The notes under the pieces are model-generated. The model made no database searches and was not told where the DNA came from. It was given only the letters and a program-made list of their open reading frames with translations. This document shows positions 32,001-37,797 of a stretch of 37,797 nucleotides of DNA, piece after piece. Origin of the DNA: Kiritimatiellia bacterium (GTDB taxonomy: Bacteria > Verrucomicrobiota > Kiritimatiellia > RFP12 > UBA1067); the NCBI GenBank assembly GCA_017563185.1, contig JAFXIL010000173.1, positions 1-37,797 on the forward strand. The letters run 5' to 3'. The number at the start of each line of letters is the position of its first letter. The first letter of the stretch is position 1. The position numbers and the translations under genes were made by a program.

Positions 32001-34209
32001 AGAACGGATAGTAGTGCAGAACGCGATTTCCGCGGGCTCTCGCAGGGCGCCCGCCTTCTTCGAACACCGTTCCCTCGCCTATCGCGAGCACTGCGGCCTT
32101 CGGCCTTCCGCTCTCCTCGAGAAGCGGTGCCTTGTAAACGGCGCATCCTTCGTCGTTCAGGGGGAACTTCCAGAGACGGCGGTAGCTGGGCTTGAGGCCG
32201 AGGTCTTCGTTGCCGAAGTGCCATGCCTCCCAACCCTTCGGCTTGAATGGCGAATCCATGAACACCACCGCGCCAGCGCTCGTGAGCCCACGCGCCGGAC
32301 CGCCGTAGAGATGCCCGGCCTTGACGGCGAACGAGAAGTTGGTGGCGTTGTCGCCTGCCGGCTCCACGCTCACACGGATCTGCGGCGGTGCGAACTCCTC
32401 CACGCTCACGGCGCGGCCGCCGTAGATGCGGGCGTTCTTCGCGTTGCCCGGCGCGGCGACGTTGATCTGCCAGCGTCCGCTGGGCAGCTCGGCGGGAACT
32501 GCGAACGAATCGCACCACGCGGCGCCATGGGCGTCAGAGACCACGGTCTTGCGCTGCACCACCTCGCCGTTAGGATCGCGCAGCAGGAACTCTACAGGGA
32601 ACGGCTTCGGGGCCTCGTTCGCGCCGTTGCGGAGTACGGCGTGTACGAACATATGCTCGTTATGGCGATATATGCCGCGCTCTGTCCAGACGAATGCCGT
32701 CACGTCGTTCGCGCGCAGATATCCTTCGCGCGTGCCAGCGCCAAGAGTCTCTTCTATGGTCTGGCGTTCCTGCAGGCAGACGAAGGAAGTGTCCCTGCCG
32801 TCTGCTGTCTTGACGACCACGGCGAAAGGCTCGGCGCGCGAGGAGCAGACGACGTCGCATATGCCCTTCGAATCGGTGCGTCCATTGACGAGGTGGCGGT
32901 TGTTGGAGCCGTAGACGTCAATTACGCAGTTGGTGACTGGCGCGCCGGTGGTGAGGGACGTGGTCCAGGCTATGATGCGTTCGCCTTCGCGGCGCACGGT
33001 GATGCCGATGTCGGTGATGCAAACGAGCTTGTAGCGGTTGGGGTTCCACTTCTCGCCGCGTTTGTCGCTCCACCACCAGCGGTCGTCCTTGCGGTCGCTG
33101 TCGGCCGAACGCACGGCCACGATGAAGACGCCGTTCGAAGCCGCGTCGGGGAGAGTGCGCAGGGCGAACGGGGTGACGCCGTGCTCGTTGACGCGGCCCA
33201 TCGTCTCTACGTCCCATTCCATCAGATTGTCGGCGATGCTCTCCGTGACCTCGGAATCGGCGGAACCGTCGCCGTCTCCCCTGTAGTACACGCCATTGTA
33301 TTTTCCGTTTTCGCGGGCAAGGAGCTGGACGATGTTGGCGGTTGGCACTGCGGCGGCGGCGCAGTGGATCTTCGCCACGTTCACGCTGTCCACGGCGAGC
33401 ATGCGCGCGCCGCCGGGCGGCAGATAGCGCCCCGAATCGACGAACCGCACGCGCGGCGGAGCGTCCTTGCACTGGAGAATCTTCACGAAGTCGCGTTCAA
33501 GGGGTTCCACCTTCACCTCCACTTTGCTGACATTTTCGCGGTCGCAGGCGGATCTCGCCTCGGCGGTTGGTTTTGCGCCGGGCAGCCCGGCTCTCACGCG
33601 CAGAGTGAGATTTGTGCGGAATGCAAAATCGCCCCGCAGTTTCACCCTAGGCTGTTTCCTGTAATTGTCGTTGGAATCATAATCCCAGTCATAGCCATAT
33701 TCGAAAGCCACCCCTCCATTGACAGGTTCCACAGTAATATAATCGCGCAGCACAGACGCATCAGGCTCGTGGCTAAACGTTATCGACATCTCATCATCGC
33801 CAATATATTTCACGTCTTTCACGCAAACATGCTCGATTTTAACGGTTGTCGTCTTTGGGGGACTGTCCCCCTCTCCTTTTTGGGGACTGTCCCCACTGCC
33901 TGGTTTGGCACCTGCACGGGGACTGTCCCCACTGTCTCTACGGGGACTGTCCCCCTTGGCTTTTTCACCTTCTTGAACGGTATGATTTCCTTCCGATTCC
34001 CCCTGCCCTTTCCTGTATTTTCTTTTCGCCGCATCGTTTTTTTCTGCACTTATAATGCCAACTGCCTTGTCCAGCAACGTCTCGCAGCCCTTTAGCTGCC
34101 TGTGCATCCATGTTGCCGAGCCAATGCCGCCAACCGCCGCAAGAACAAGCGCCCCCATGAGGCACCAAATCCCCGCCTTTTTGATTTTTCCGTTCATTTT
34201 CAGTTCCAT
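29005..34209 (-). CDS. alpha-2-macroglobulin family protein with thioester motif
   Basis: A 1734-residue membrane-anchored protease trap of the bacterial A2M (YfhM/MG) class, predicted to face the periplasm or surface. A cytoplasmic basic stretch and one transmembrane helix (about 12-34, AGIWCLMGALVLAAVGGIG) replace the lipobox usual in E. coli-type A2M. A charged linker (about 55-115) with four GDSP motifs follows, then macroglobulin-like domains. The thioester motif GCLEQT has Cys1295 and Gln1298, followed by the alpha/alpha-toroid thioester domain and the C-terminal receptor-like domain (LVVQDLFPA). Start at 34209 has AAAGG six bases upstream; an ATG at 34197 is possible. The usual neighbour pbpC is absent. 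The 5' 600 bases are much richer in A+T than the rest. Stop codon TAG. Confidence 0.92.
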   Translation of the reverse strand: MELKMNGKIKKAGIWCLMGALVLAAVGGIGSATWMHRQLKGCETLLDKAVGIISAEKNDAAKRKYRKGQGESEGNHTVQEGEKAKGDSPRRDSGDSPRAGAKPGSGDSPQKGEGDSPPKTTTVKIEHVCVKDVKYIGDDEMSITFSHEPDASVLRDYITVEPVNGGVAFEYGYDWDYDSNDNYRKQPRVKLRGDFAFRTNLTLRVRAGLPGAKPTAEARSACDRENVSKVEVKVEPLERDFVKILQCKDAPPRVRFVDSGRYLPPGGARMLAVDSVNVAKIHCAAAAVPTANIVQLLARENGKYNGVYYRGDGDGSADSEVTESIADNLMEWDVETMGRVNEHGVTPFALRTLPDAASNGVFIVAVRSADSDRKDDRWWWSDKRGEKWNPNRYKLVCITDIGITVRREGERIIAWTTSLTTGAPVTNCVIDVYGSNNRHLVNGRTDSKGICDVVCSSRAEPFAVVVKTADGRDTSFVCLQERQTIEETLGAGTREGYLRANDVTAFVWTERGIYRHNEHMFVHAVLRNGANEAPKPFPVEFLLRDPNGEVVQRKTVVSDAHGAAWCDSFAVPAELPSGRWQINVAAPGNAKNARIYGGRAVSVEEFAPPQIRVSVEPAGDNATNFSFAVKAGHLYGGPARGLTSAGAVVFMDSPFKPKGWEAWHFGNEDLGLKPSYRRLWKFPLNDEGCAVYKAPLLEESGRPKAAVLAIGEGTVFEEGGRPARARGNRVLHYYPFYIGTTIGGNVRIPDKGFAKTKVACVRPDGTRLPEARRLKVAFDRVESVYSCKEDGRGWSTWHCERVRMPQKSPVAEIETKADGDVELEIPFRLDGDYALTLTDEASGASFGCSFWLGSRGDDSVRAPLSNPSKVTLSLDKEVYRPGDVPRLLVKSPFAGWALLTTMRDRVVSKRVLKLEGPTQEISLDKVDGSWAPNLDIAISVVQSAENGGRRQTARAHGYTALAVRRWENEFPVAVKTAYKVGEDGGGTLTADVTAVGQAATGMVAVVTVVDEGIHLLTGWNALKPVDFFARLRTAGLPLYDLFDNLLPVWDGDPTKARGFKTGGDMGAEMLGRVSPVPTRRFRTIAFWQTAVPLTNGVGRAVFELPEFVGEVRVAAVALSAKATGAGDVRQKVTPKLVMQSDAPRFAAPGDSFDVTVTLANRSGAAGEAKWKVEASSGVACEGAKEGVEKLADGASVTRTVRARAVGAPGEARIVFRSEGCGEKHEQTILLPVRPAVASRERSGTLILNPGEAKAFPVDKAGIVPEAAVRQFTPGASALSRLVGALEFLAEYPHGCLEQTSSRIFPLVAAGGFLNRIAVDGKNGRLAKRGDYVAAGVKRVASMIRERDFVMWPDCNYAPWDREVSLYAAHFLVEAEKGGAALAPSAKKRVMEFLKKWSLENTRSVSAYACHTLALAGEPAQDRMLVLYDDRRNLAVLDRARLARAFAVSGDRERAAELLRAAATQPGSVKEAAFAMLALLEVDPDDARLAPLVKYLESTRVPDRFSWGTTGENAHALVALGAYYRHHPVKDSVPKLVMKGADGEKALAVGRHETIRGGGEVAVENRGEGSAWLTWRTIDLPDATIVTNETSQIQISRRFLTPEGLPASMEKLSRGDLLLAEITLTAPMARTFSDLVVQDLFPAAFEPVHGGVDPSLYSWAKDYDDDWVMRSDARDDRMLVFSKKFHLAAGKSVRFLYPLRVVTAGDFVMPGPAVEAMYAPDIHALSAPKRIKVEN
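33857..33955. repeat. four in-frame palindromes GGGGACTGTCCCC
   Basis: Perfect 13-base palindromes (one central base) stand at 33858-33870, 33882-33894, 33918-33930 and 33942-33954. Distances between copies are 24, 36 and 24 bases, all multiples of 12, so all four keep the same reading frame. Read on the coding minus strand each gives Gly-Asp-Ser-Pro in the linker of the macroglobulin. Copies 1 and 4 extend by one or two further complementary bases. Such palindromes are usually intergenic. Confidence 0.95.
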
Positions 34210-34230
34210 GCTTTGCCTTTTTTGCACAAT

Positions 34231-34258
34231 TGCATGGCGTACCCATATACGCCCTGCA
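34231..34258. promoter_or_regulatory. palindrome upstream of the alpha-2-macroglobulin gene
   Basis: GGCGTA (34236-34241) and TACGCC (34248-34253) form a perfect 6+6 inverted repeat around CCCATA, flanked on each side by TGCA with one unpaired base. The centre is 35 bases before the ATG at 34209. It could be a two-fold operator or a hairpin in the mRNA leader. I could not place a convincing promoter for this gene in the AT-rich gap. Confidence 0.4.
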
Positions 34259-34303
34259 TACCCCTATTCGCATAGAGTAGATGCATCTTACAAGGGGAAC
34301 TGA

Positions 34304-34325
34304 AAAAACTGGAGATGCAGTTTTT
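34304..34325. terminator. weak AT-rich hairpin, possible bidirectional terminator
   Basis: AAAAACTG (34304-34311) and CAGTTTTT (34318-34325) form an eight-base stem with a six-base loop. The stem ends in A and T runs on both sides. It lies in the gap between pilB and the macroglobulin gene and could back up termination of the pil transcript. Confidence 0.35.
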
Positions 34326-34363
34326 ATGCAACACCAAGGAACAATGAGAAGACCAGAAAGCCA

Positions 34364-34389
34364 AGCTGCCCAGGAATCCCTAGGCAGCT
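34364..34389 (-). terminator. possible terminator after pilB
   Basis: AGCTGCC (34364-34370) pairs with GGCAGCT (34383-34389); after one mismatch three more pairs close a four-base loop. On the minus strand it starts 29 bases after the pilB stop. The tail TTGGCTTTCT is only moderately T-rich, so the call is tentative. Confidence 0.4.
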
Positions 34390-34417
34390 AGAAAGTTAAG
34401 GCAGCTGAGCCATCGCG

Positions 34418-36118
34418 TCAGGTGTAGCGCAGGACTTCGTCCACAGTCGTGTAGCCGTCTAGAATGGCACGCACGCCGTCTTCGCGCATGGTTCGCATGC
34501 CAAGCTCGCGGGCCTTCTCGCGGATGATGAGCGTGGGAGAACGGGCGTTGATGAGCTCGCGGATCGGATTCGTCACGCGCAGATACTCGAAGATGGCCTT
34601 GCGGCCCTTGTAGCCGGTTCCGTTGCACGTCTTGCAGCCCTTGCCGAAGAAGAACTGGCGCCCGCCGATCTCGTCGCGCTGCAGGTTGATGCGGTCGAGA
34701 GTCTCATCGTCGGGATCGTAGCCCTCCTTGCAGTCTCGGCAGCACGTGCGCAGAAGTCGCTGGCCCAGCACCGCCTCGAGAGTGGAGGCCACCATGTACG
34801 GCGCCACGTTCATATCGACGAAACGCATCACTGCGCCTGCGGCGTCGTTGGTGTGAAGCGTCGAGAACACCAAGTGGCCGGTAAGTGCGGCCTGAATGGC
34901 AATTTCGGCCGTCTCGAGGTCGCGGATCTCGCCCACCATGATGATGTCGGGGTCTTGACGGGGGAAAGCGCGCAGCACCTTTGCGAAGGTGTTGCCCACT
35001 TCATGGTTGATCGGCACCTGCACAATGCCGTCCATGTCATATTCCACAGGCTCCTCGGCTGTGAGCAGCTTCGAGTCGATGGTGTTGATGCGGCGAAGGA
35101 CGGAGTATAGCGTGGTCGTCTTTCCGGAGCCGGTAGGCCCAGTCACCACGATGATGCCGTTCGGCTTCTCGATGTCCATCGTCACCTGCTCGTACACGTC
35201 TTCCGGGAGGCCGACGTTTTCGAGGTCTAGCGAGGTGGCGCTCTGGTCGAGAATACGCATAACCACCGATTCGCCGTGCGTCGTTGGAAGACAGCTCACG
35301 CGGAGGTCCACGGGGCGGCCGGCCACGTTGATCGCGATGCGGCCGTCCTGCGGGATGCGGCGCTCGGCGATGTTGAGGTTCGCCATGATCTTCACGCGGG
35401 AGATGATGGCGGGCGCCATCGACACGTCAGGCGCCTTCACCTCGTATAGAGCGCCGTCCACGCGGTAGCGGATCTTGAAGTCCTTCTCGAAGGGCTCGAT
35501 GTGGATGTCGGCCGCGCGGTCGACGACGCCCTGGTAGAGGATCATGTTCACGAACTTCACGACGGCGTTGTTATTGGCGGCGCCCTCAAGGGCCGCCACG
35601 TCGTTTGGGTCGCTCTTGAGCGAATCATCCGCGGTGAGTCCTTCGCCGATGGCATTGAGCATGTCGGCAACGGAATCGCTCGCGTCGCCGTAGTGCTGCG
35701 AAATGCGCTCGGCGACGTCCTTCTCGCGCGCCATGACGAAGCGCACTTCCTTCGAAAGGGAGAACGCGACCTCGTCGGAGACGCGGGGATCCACCAGATT
35801 CGCGGTGGCGAGGGTCACGGACGACTCGTCCGCGCCCACGCACAGTACGTTGTACATGCGCGCGATCGAGGCTGGTATGGAGTTTACGGTGTCGCCGTCC
35901 AGCTCCATCTTCGAGAGGTCCACCACCTCGCATCCCTGGTATGCGGCCATCATGCCGAGCAGGGTGTCCTCGTCGATGTAGCCGCCGTCCACCAGGATCT
36001 CACGCGAGGTCTTGCCGGCGTTGTTCGCCATTTCCTCGCGCACGCTCGCGACGCCCTCTTCGTCGAGGACGCCGTTCTTCTGCAGAAGATCGAGAAGCGG
36101 ATCGAATTGCTCGGACAT
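34418..36118 (-). CDS. pilB: type IV pilus assembly ATPase PilB
   Basis: Hexameric cytoplasmic ATPase (GspE/PulE/PilB family) that drives pilus extension or type II secretion. The N-terminal MshEN-like region spans about 5-150 (ILVDGGYIDEDTLLGMMA, then IPASIARMYNVLCV). Walker A GPTGSGKT is at 327-334 and the Walker B region DPDIIMVGEIRD at 389-400. The His box is GHLVFSTLHT. A tetracysteine metal site is present as CRDC (460-463) and CKTC (495-498), as in PilB/GspE but not PilT. The length of 566 residues is normal. The ATG shares one base with the pilT stop (TAATG) and has GAGG eight bases upstream. GspE is the alternative; the pilT neighbour favours PilB. Confidence 0.93.
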   Translation of the reverse strand: MSEQFDPLLDLLQKNGVLDEEGVASVREEMANNAGKTSREILVDGGYIDEDTLLGMMAAYQGCEVVDLSKMELDGDTVNSIPASIARMYNVLCVGADESSVTLATANLVDPRVSDEVAFSLSKEVRFVMAREKDVAERISQHYGDASDSVADMLNAIGEGLTADDSLKSDPNDVAALEGAANNNAVVKFVNMILYQGVVDRAADIHIEPFEKDFKIRYRVDGALYEVKAPDVSMAPAIISRVKIMANLNIAERRIPQDGRIAINVAGRPVDLRVSCLPTTHGESVVMRILDQSATSLDLENVGLPEDVYEQVTMDIEKPNGIIVVTGPTGSGKTTTLYSVLRRINTIDSKLLTAEEPVEYDMDGIVQVPINHEVGNTFAKVLRAFPRQDPDIIMVGEIRDLETAEIAIQAALTGHLVFSTLHTNDAAGAVMRFVDMNVAPYMVASTLEAVLGQRLLRTCCRDCKEGYDPDDETLDRINLQRDEIGGRQFFFGKGCKTCNGTGYKGRKAIFEYLRVTNPIRELINARSPTLIIREKARELGMRTMREDGVRAILDGYTTVDEVLRYT

Positions 36119-37212
36119 TACTGCTGCCTCATTTCTTCCTTGAGCTTTGCGACGACGGTGTCGGGATCCTGCGACTTGGTGATGAGCTCCTCGTAGGAGA
36201 TGAGCCCGTTGCGGTAGTGGCCCATGAGGCAGGAGTCGAGCGTGACCATGCCGAACTTCGCGCCAGTCTGGATGTCGGAGCGGATCTGGAACGTCTTGTT
36301 GTCGCGGATGCGGCTGCGGATGGAGGGCGTGGCAAGCATGATCTCGAACGCGGCGATTCGGCCGTGAACCTGTCCGTCGGGGCCGAGGCGCGGCAGAAGG
36401 ATCTGCGAGATCACGGCCTGAAGACCCACGGAGAGCTGCGTGCGCACCTGCTCCTGCTGGTCTGTCGGGAACGCGTCGACGATACGGTCGATCGTCTCGG
36501 CGGCGCCGGTGGTGTGGAGCGTGCCGAACACGAGGTGGCCTGTTTCGGCCGCGGTGATGGCGGCTCCGATCGTCTCAAGGTCTCGCATTTCGCCCACGAG
36601 GATCACGTCGGGGTCCTGACGGAGCGCGCGGCGGATGGCCTCGGCGAAGGATGGAACGTCGGCGCCCACCTCGCGCTGCGTCACGAGCGAGTTCTTAGAG
36701 GTGTGGTAGAATTCGATGGGGTCCTCGATCGTGATGATGTGCACGCCGCGCTCCTGGTTGATGACGTCGATCATCGAGGCGAGCGTGGTCGATTTGCCGG
36801 AGCCGGTGGGGCCCGTCACGAGACTCAGGCCGCGCGGCTTGAAGAGGAGCTCCTTAACCGTCTCGGGCAGGCCGATCTTCTCGAGCGTGAGCAGAGTGGA
36901 GGGAATCATGCGCAGCACGCAGCCCCAGCGCTTGCGCTCCTTGAACACGGAGACGCGGAAGCGTGTGCCGTCCTCATGGGCCACGGCGAAGTCTGCGCCG
37001 CCCTTTCGCTCCACCTCCTGGATCTGCTCCTCGGTCATGACCTCGGTGCAGAGCTTGTAGGTGTCGGCCTCGTCGAACACCTCCTCGGAGATCGGCTGAA
37101 GTTCGCCGTGCACTCGAAGCTCAGGCGGCATGAACGCTCGCACATGAAGGTCGCTCGCGCCATAGTCGATGGTGGCCTGCAGCAGTTGGTGCATTGTGAT
37201 TTCGGTTGCCAT
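36118..37212 (-). CDS. pilT: type IV pilus retraction ATPase PilT
   Basis: Hexameric ATPase that depolymerises the pilus and powers twitching. Walker A GPTGSGKS is at 134-141, the Asp box around TIEDPIEF (161-168), Walker B DPDVILVGEMRD (200-211) and the His box GHLVFGTLHTTGA (225-237). It lacks the tetracysteine of PilB. The C-terminal AIRNLI motif of model PilT proteins reads SIRSRIRDNK here (about 297-306), a variant seen in other family branches. Length 364 residues. ATG at 37212 has GAGGA six bases upstream. It is first of a two-gene operon with pilB; pilC is not in the window. Confidence 0.93.
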   Translation of the reverse strand: MATEITMHQLLQATIDYGASDLHVRAFMPPELRVHGELQPISEEVFDEADTYKLCTEVMTEEQIQEVERKGGADFAVAHEDGTRFRVSVFKERKRWGCVLRMIPSTLLTLEKIGLPETVKELLFKPRGLSLVTGPTGSGKSTTLASMIDVINQERGVHIITIEDPIEFYHTSKNSLVTQREVGADVPSFAEAIRRALRQDPDVILVGEMRDLETIGAAITAAETGHLVFGTLHTTGAAETIDRIVDAFPTDQQEQVRTQLSVGLQAVISQILLPRLGPDGQVHGRIAAFEIMLATPSIRSRIRDNKTFQIRSDIQTGAKFGMVTLDSCLMGHYRNGLISYEELITKSQDPDTVVAKLKEEMRQQ

Positions 37213-37242
37213 AGATTGTCCTCAATTCCGTTCCGTGCGCAT

Positions 37243-37271
37243 AGTATAGCATAAACGGCTCTATGGCACAA
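37243..37271 (-). promoter_or_regulatory. promoter of pilT-pilB
   Basis: On the minus strand: TTGTGC at 37271-37266, a 17-base spacer ending in TGC, and TATACT at 37248-37243. The -35 hexamer and spacing are identical to those before the beta-helix gene. Predicted transcription start is about 37236, with a 24-base leader. Confidence 0.68.
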
Positions 37272-37629
37272 TCCAGTGGCAGCGCAAATTTTTTTCACGA
37301 TATGCTTTACGCGCGCAGGAAGAGCCAAAGGGAAGGGACGAGGAGGAGCAGATCGCGGAGGATGGCGGGGAGCGGGCCGGCGGAATCTTCATAGCCGACA
37401 GCTCGGCCTTCGCCCCACAGCACGCCTTGACGCGAGAAACCGACACCACCGCGCTTCCGACATTGCGAATCTCAACCCTGCCGACGACATTTGAACCTAC
37501 GGCCACCTCGTCAAACGCCATTCCCTCAGGCGGCACAGCCAATCTCGGCGCGGCAAAAGCCACAGAGGAAATGAGAATCAGAAAGCAGCACAGGCAACAA
37601 GAGACAGCATATTGAACCCAATGCGACAA
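37261..37629 (-). pseudogene. DUF1573-like exported protein, probably truncated or frameshifted
   Basis: The frame encodes a hydrophobic signal (CCLCCFLILISSVAFA) followed by the first half of a DUF1573-like Ig-type domain (FDEVAVGSNVVGRVEIRNVG, then VSRVKACCG). After AELSAMKIPP the text becomes Ser/Pro-rich and no longer resembles the family. From 37423 a neighbouring frame (GTG start, 38 codons, stop at 37307) encodes a hydrophobic helix, LPAILRDLLLLVPSLWLF. A one-base frame difference would join the two. No ATG with a ribosome site is found after the palindromic element; TTG at 37629 is the only start candidate below it, an ATG at 37680 lies inside it. Its end overlaps the pilT promoter. 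It may be an eroded gene. Confidence 0.42.
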
Positions 37630-37631
37630 AT

Positions 37632-37723
37632 GGTAGGGCCCGCTCGCCGAGCGGGCCGCAATGAAGCGCCGACGCAACATCACCGGCGCATCATTGCGGA
37701 CGGCTCGGGGAGCCGTCCCTACC
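37632..37723. repeat. REPIN-like pair of inverted palindromic repeats
   Basis: Two related units face each other. The left one starts GGTAGGG and folds as GGCCCGCTC-gcc-GAGCGGGCC (37637-37657). The right one, read on the minus strand, starts the same way and folds as GGACGGCTC-ccc-GAGCCGTCC (37698-37718 on the plus strand). Outside the compensating stem changes, both continue with CCGCAATGA and GCGCCG toward a 13-base spacer. Paired substitutions keep both stems perfect, which shows selection for the fold or a shared mobile origin. The element occupies the gap between the gene at 37749 and the DUF1573-like frame. Confidence 0.85.
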
Positions 37724-37748
37724 GCGCCGCTCTCCCGCGCTGACACTT

Positions 37749-37797
37749 TCACTTCACACCAGACCTTTCGTTGATGCGCCTGATTGCGGCTTCGGCG
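37749..37797 (-). CDS. C-terminal end of a gene running off the window
   Basis: The minus-strand frame from the window edge encodes AEAAIRRINERSGVK and then TGA at 37751-37749. The composition is that of a real C-terminal helix, and the REPIN-like element follows 25 bases later, as expected after a gene end. Too short to name. Confidence 0.4.
   Translation of the reverse strand, partial: AEAAIRRINERSGVK

Noticed and set aside
28924-34095. Very long plus-strand frames (863 and 759 codons) opposite the alpha-2-macroglobulin gene
   Set aside because: The minus strand encodes a full macroglobulin with thioester motif. The plus frames are Arg/His/Ala-rich, lack motifs and ribosome sites, and follow from high GC at the third codon position of the real gene.
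37753-37797. tRNA or other RNA gene at the right edge
   Set aside because: No cloverleaf or T-loop sequence is visible; the minus strand reads as a protein C-terminus.

Overview
The window looks like a chromosomal piece of a high-GC bacterium of the PVC superphylum, most likely Kiritimatiellota or a close relative. This is inferred from gene content, not from a marker gene. The clues are Tat-exported Gfo/Idh/MocA oxidoreductases, a CE15 esterase, right-handed beta-helix proteins for plant or host glycans, a PPi-type phosphofructokinase, a thioester alpha-2-macroglobulin and type IV pilus ATPases. Almost everything is on the minus strand; only a two-component pair (13066-15056) is on the plus strand. 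No rRNA, tRNA, CRISPR array, integrase or transposase was seen.

Layout. (1) 125-6911, minus: PPi-phosphofructokinase, a degenerate HAD-fold protein, MazG, prolyl-tRNA synthetase, a HAD phosphatase broken by an in-frame amber codon, and a secreted CE15 esterase. An eight-unit octanucleotide repeat (6979-7042) separates this block from ribH (7053-7514), which has its own promoter. (2) 7661-12906, minus: a secreted GH141-like beta-helix protein, a FecCD-type permease, its ABC ATPase and a secreted protein of unknown family. The last three overlap or abut by a few bases. The promoter places the first gene on an apparently leaderless mRNA. (3) 13066-15056, plus: an OmpR/PhoB-type response regulator and PhoR-like kinase, running convergently into murI. 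(4) 15043-21856, minus: LysM membrane protein, Tat-exported oxidoreductase, SH3/NlpC-like secreted protein, tandem pectate-lyase-fold protein, pyruvate formate-lyase activase and glutamate racemase. The last three are translationally coupled. (5) 21990-28769, minus: acyl-CoA ligase, Nif3-family protein, secreted prenyltransferase/terpene-cyclase-fold protein, second Tat-exported oxidoreductase, SurA-like chaperone/isomerase and RsmA (KsgA). (6) 29005-34209, minus: a single 1734-residue alpha-2-macroglobulin with thioester motif, flanked by palindromic DNA. (7) 34418-37212, minus: pilT then pilB. (8) 37261-37797: an eroded DUF1573-like gene, a paired palindromic repeat resembling a REPIN, and the last codons of a gene running off the window.

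How the genes fit together: secreted esterase, beta-helix and pectate-lyase-fold proteins and Tat-exported sugar oxidoreductases point to extracytoplasmic carbohydrate processing. They are mixed with housekeeping genes (proS, mazG, ribH, murI, rsmA) rather than grouped in a classical polysaccharide utilisation locus. Five minus-strand promoter candidates share a TGN-extended -10 box, and four of them also share a TTG-type -35 at exactly 17 bp, which suggests one housekeeping sigma consensus. The most unusual signals are palindromic DNA: four GGGGACTGTCCCC palindromes in frame inside the alpha-2-macroglobulin gene, translated as GDSP motifs; a REPIN-like pair at 37632-37723; and an 80-bp imperfect inverted repeat at 28844-28923. 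All functional statements rest on motif reading by eye; no database search was possible.
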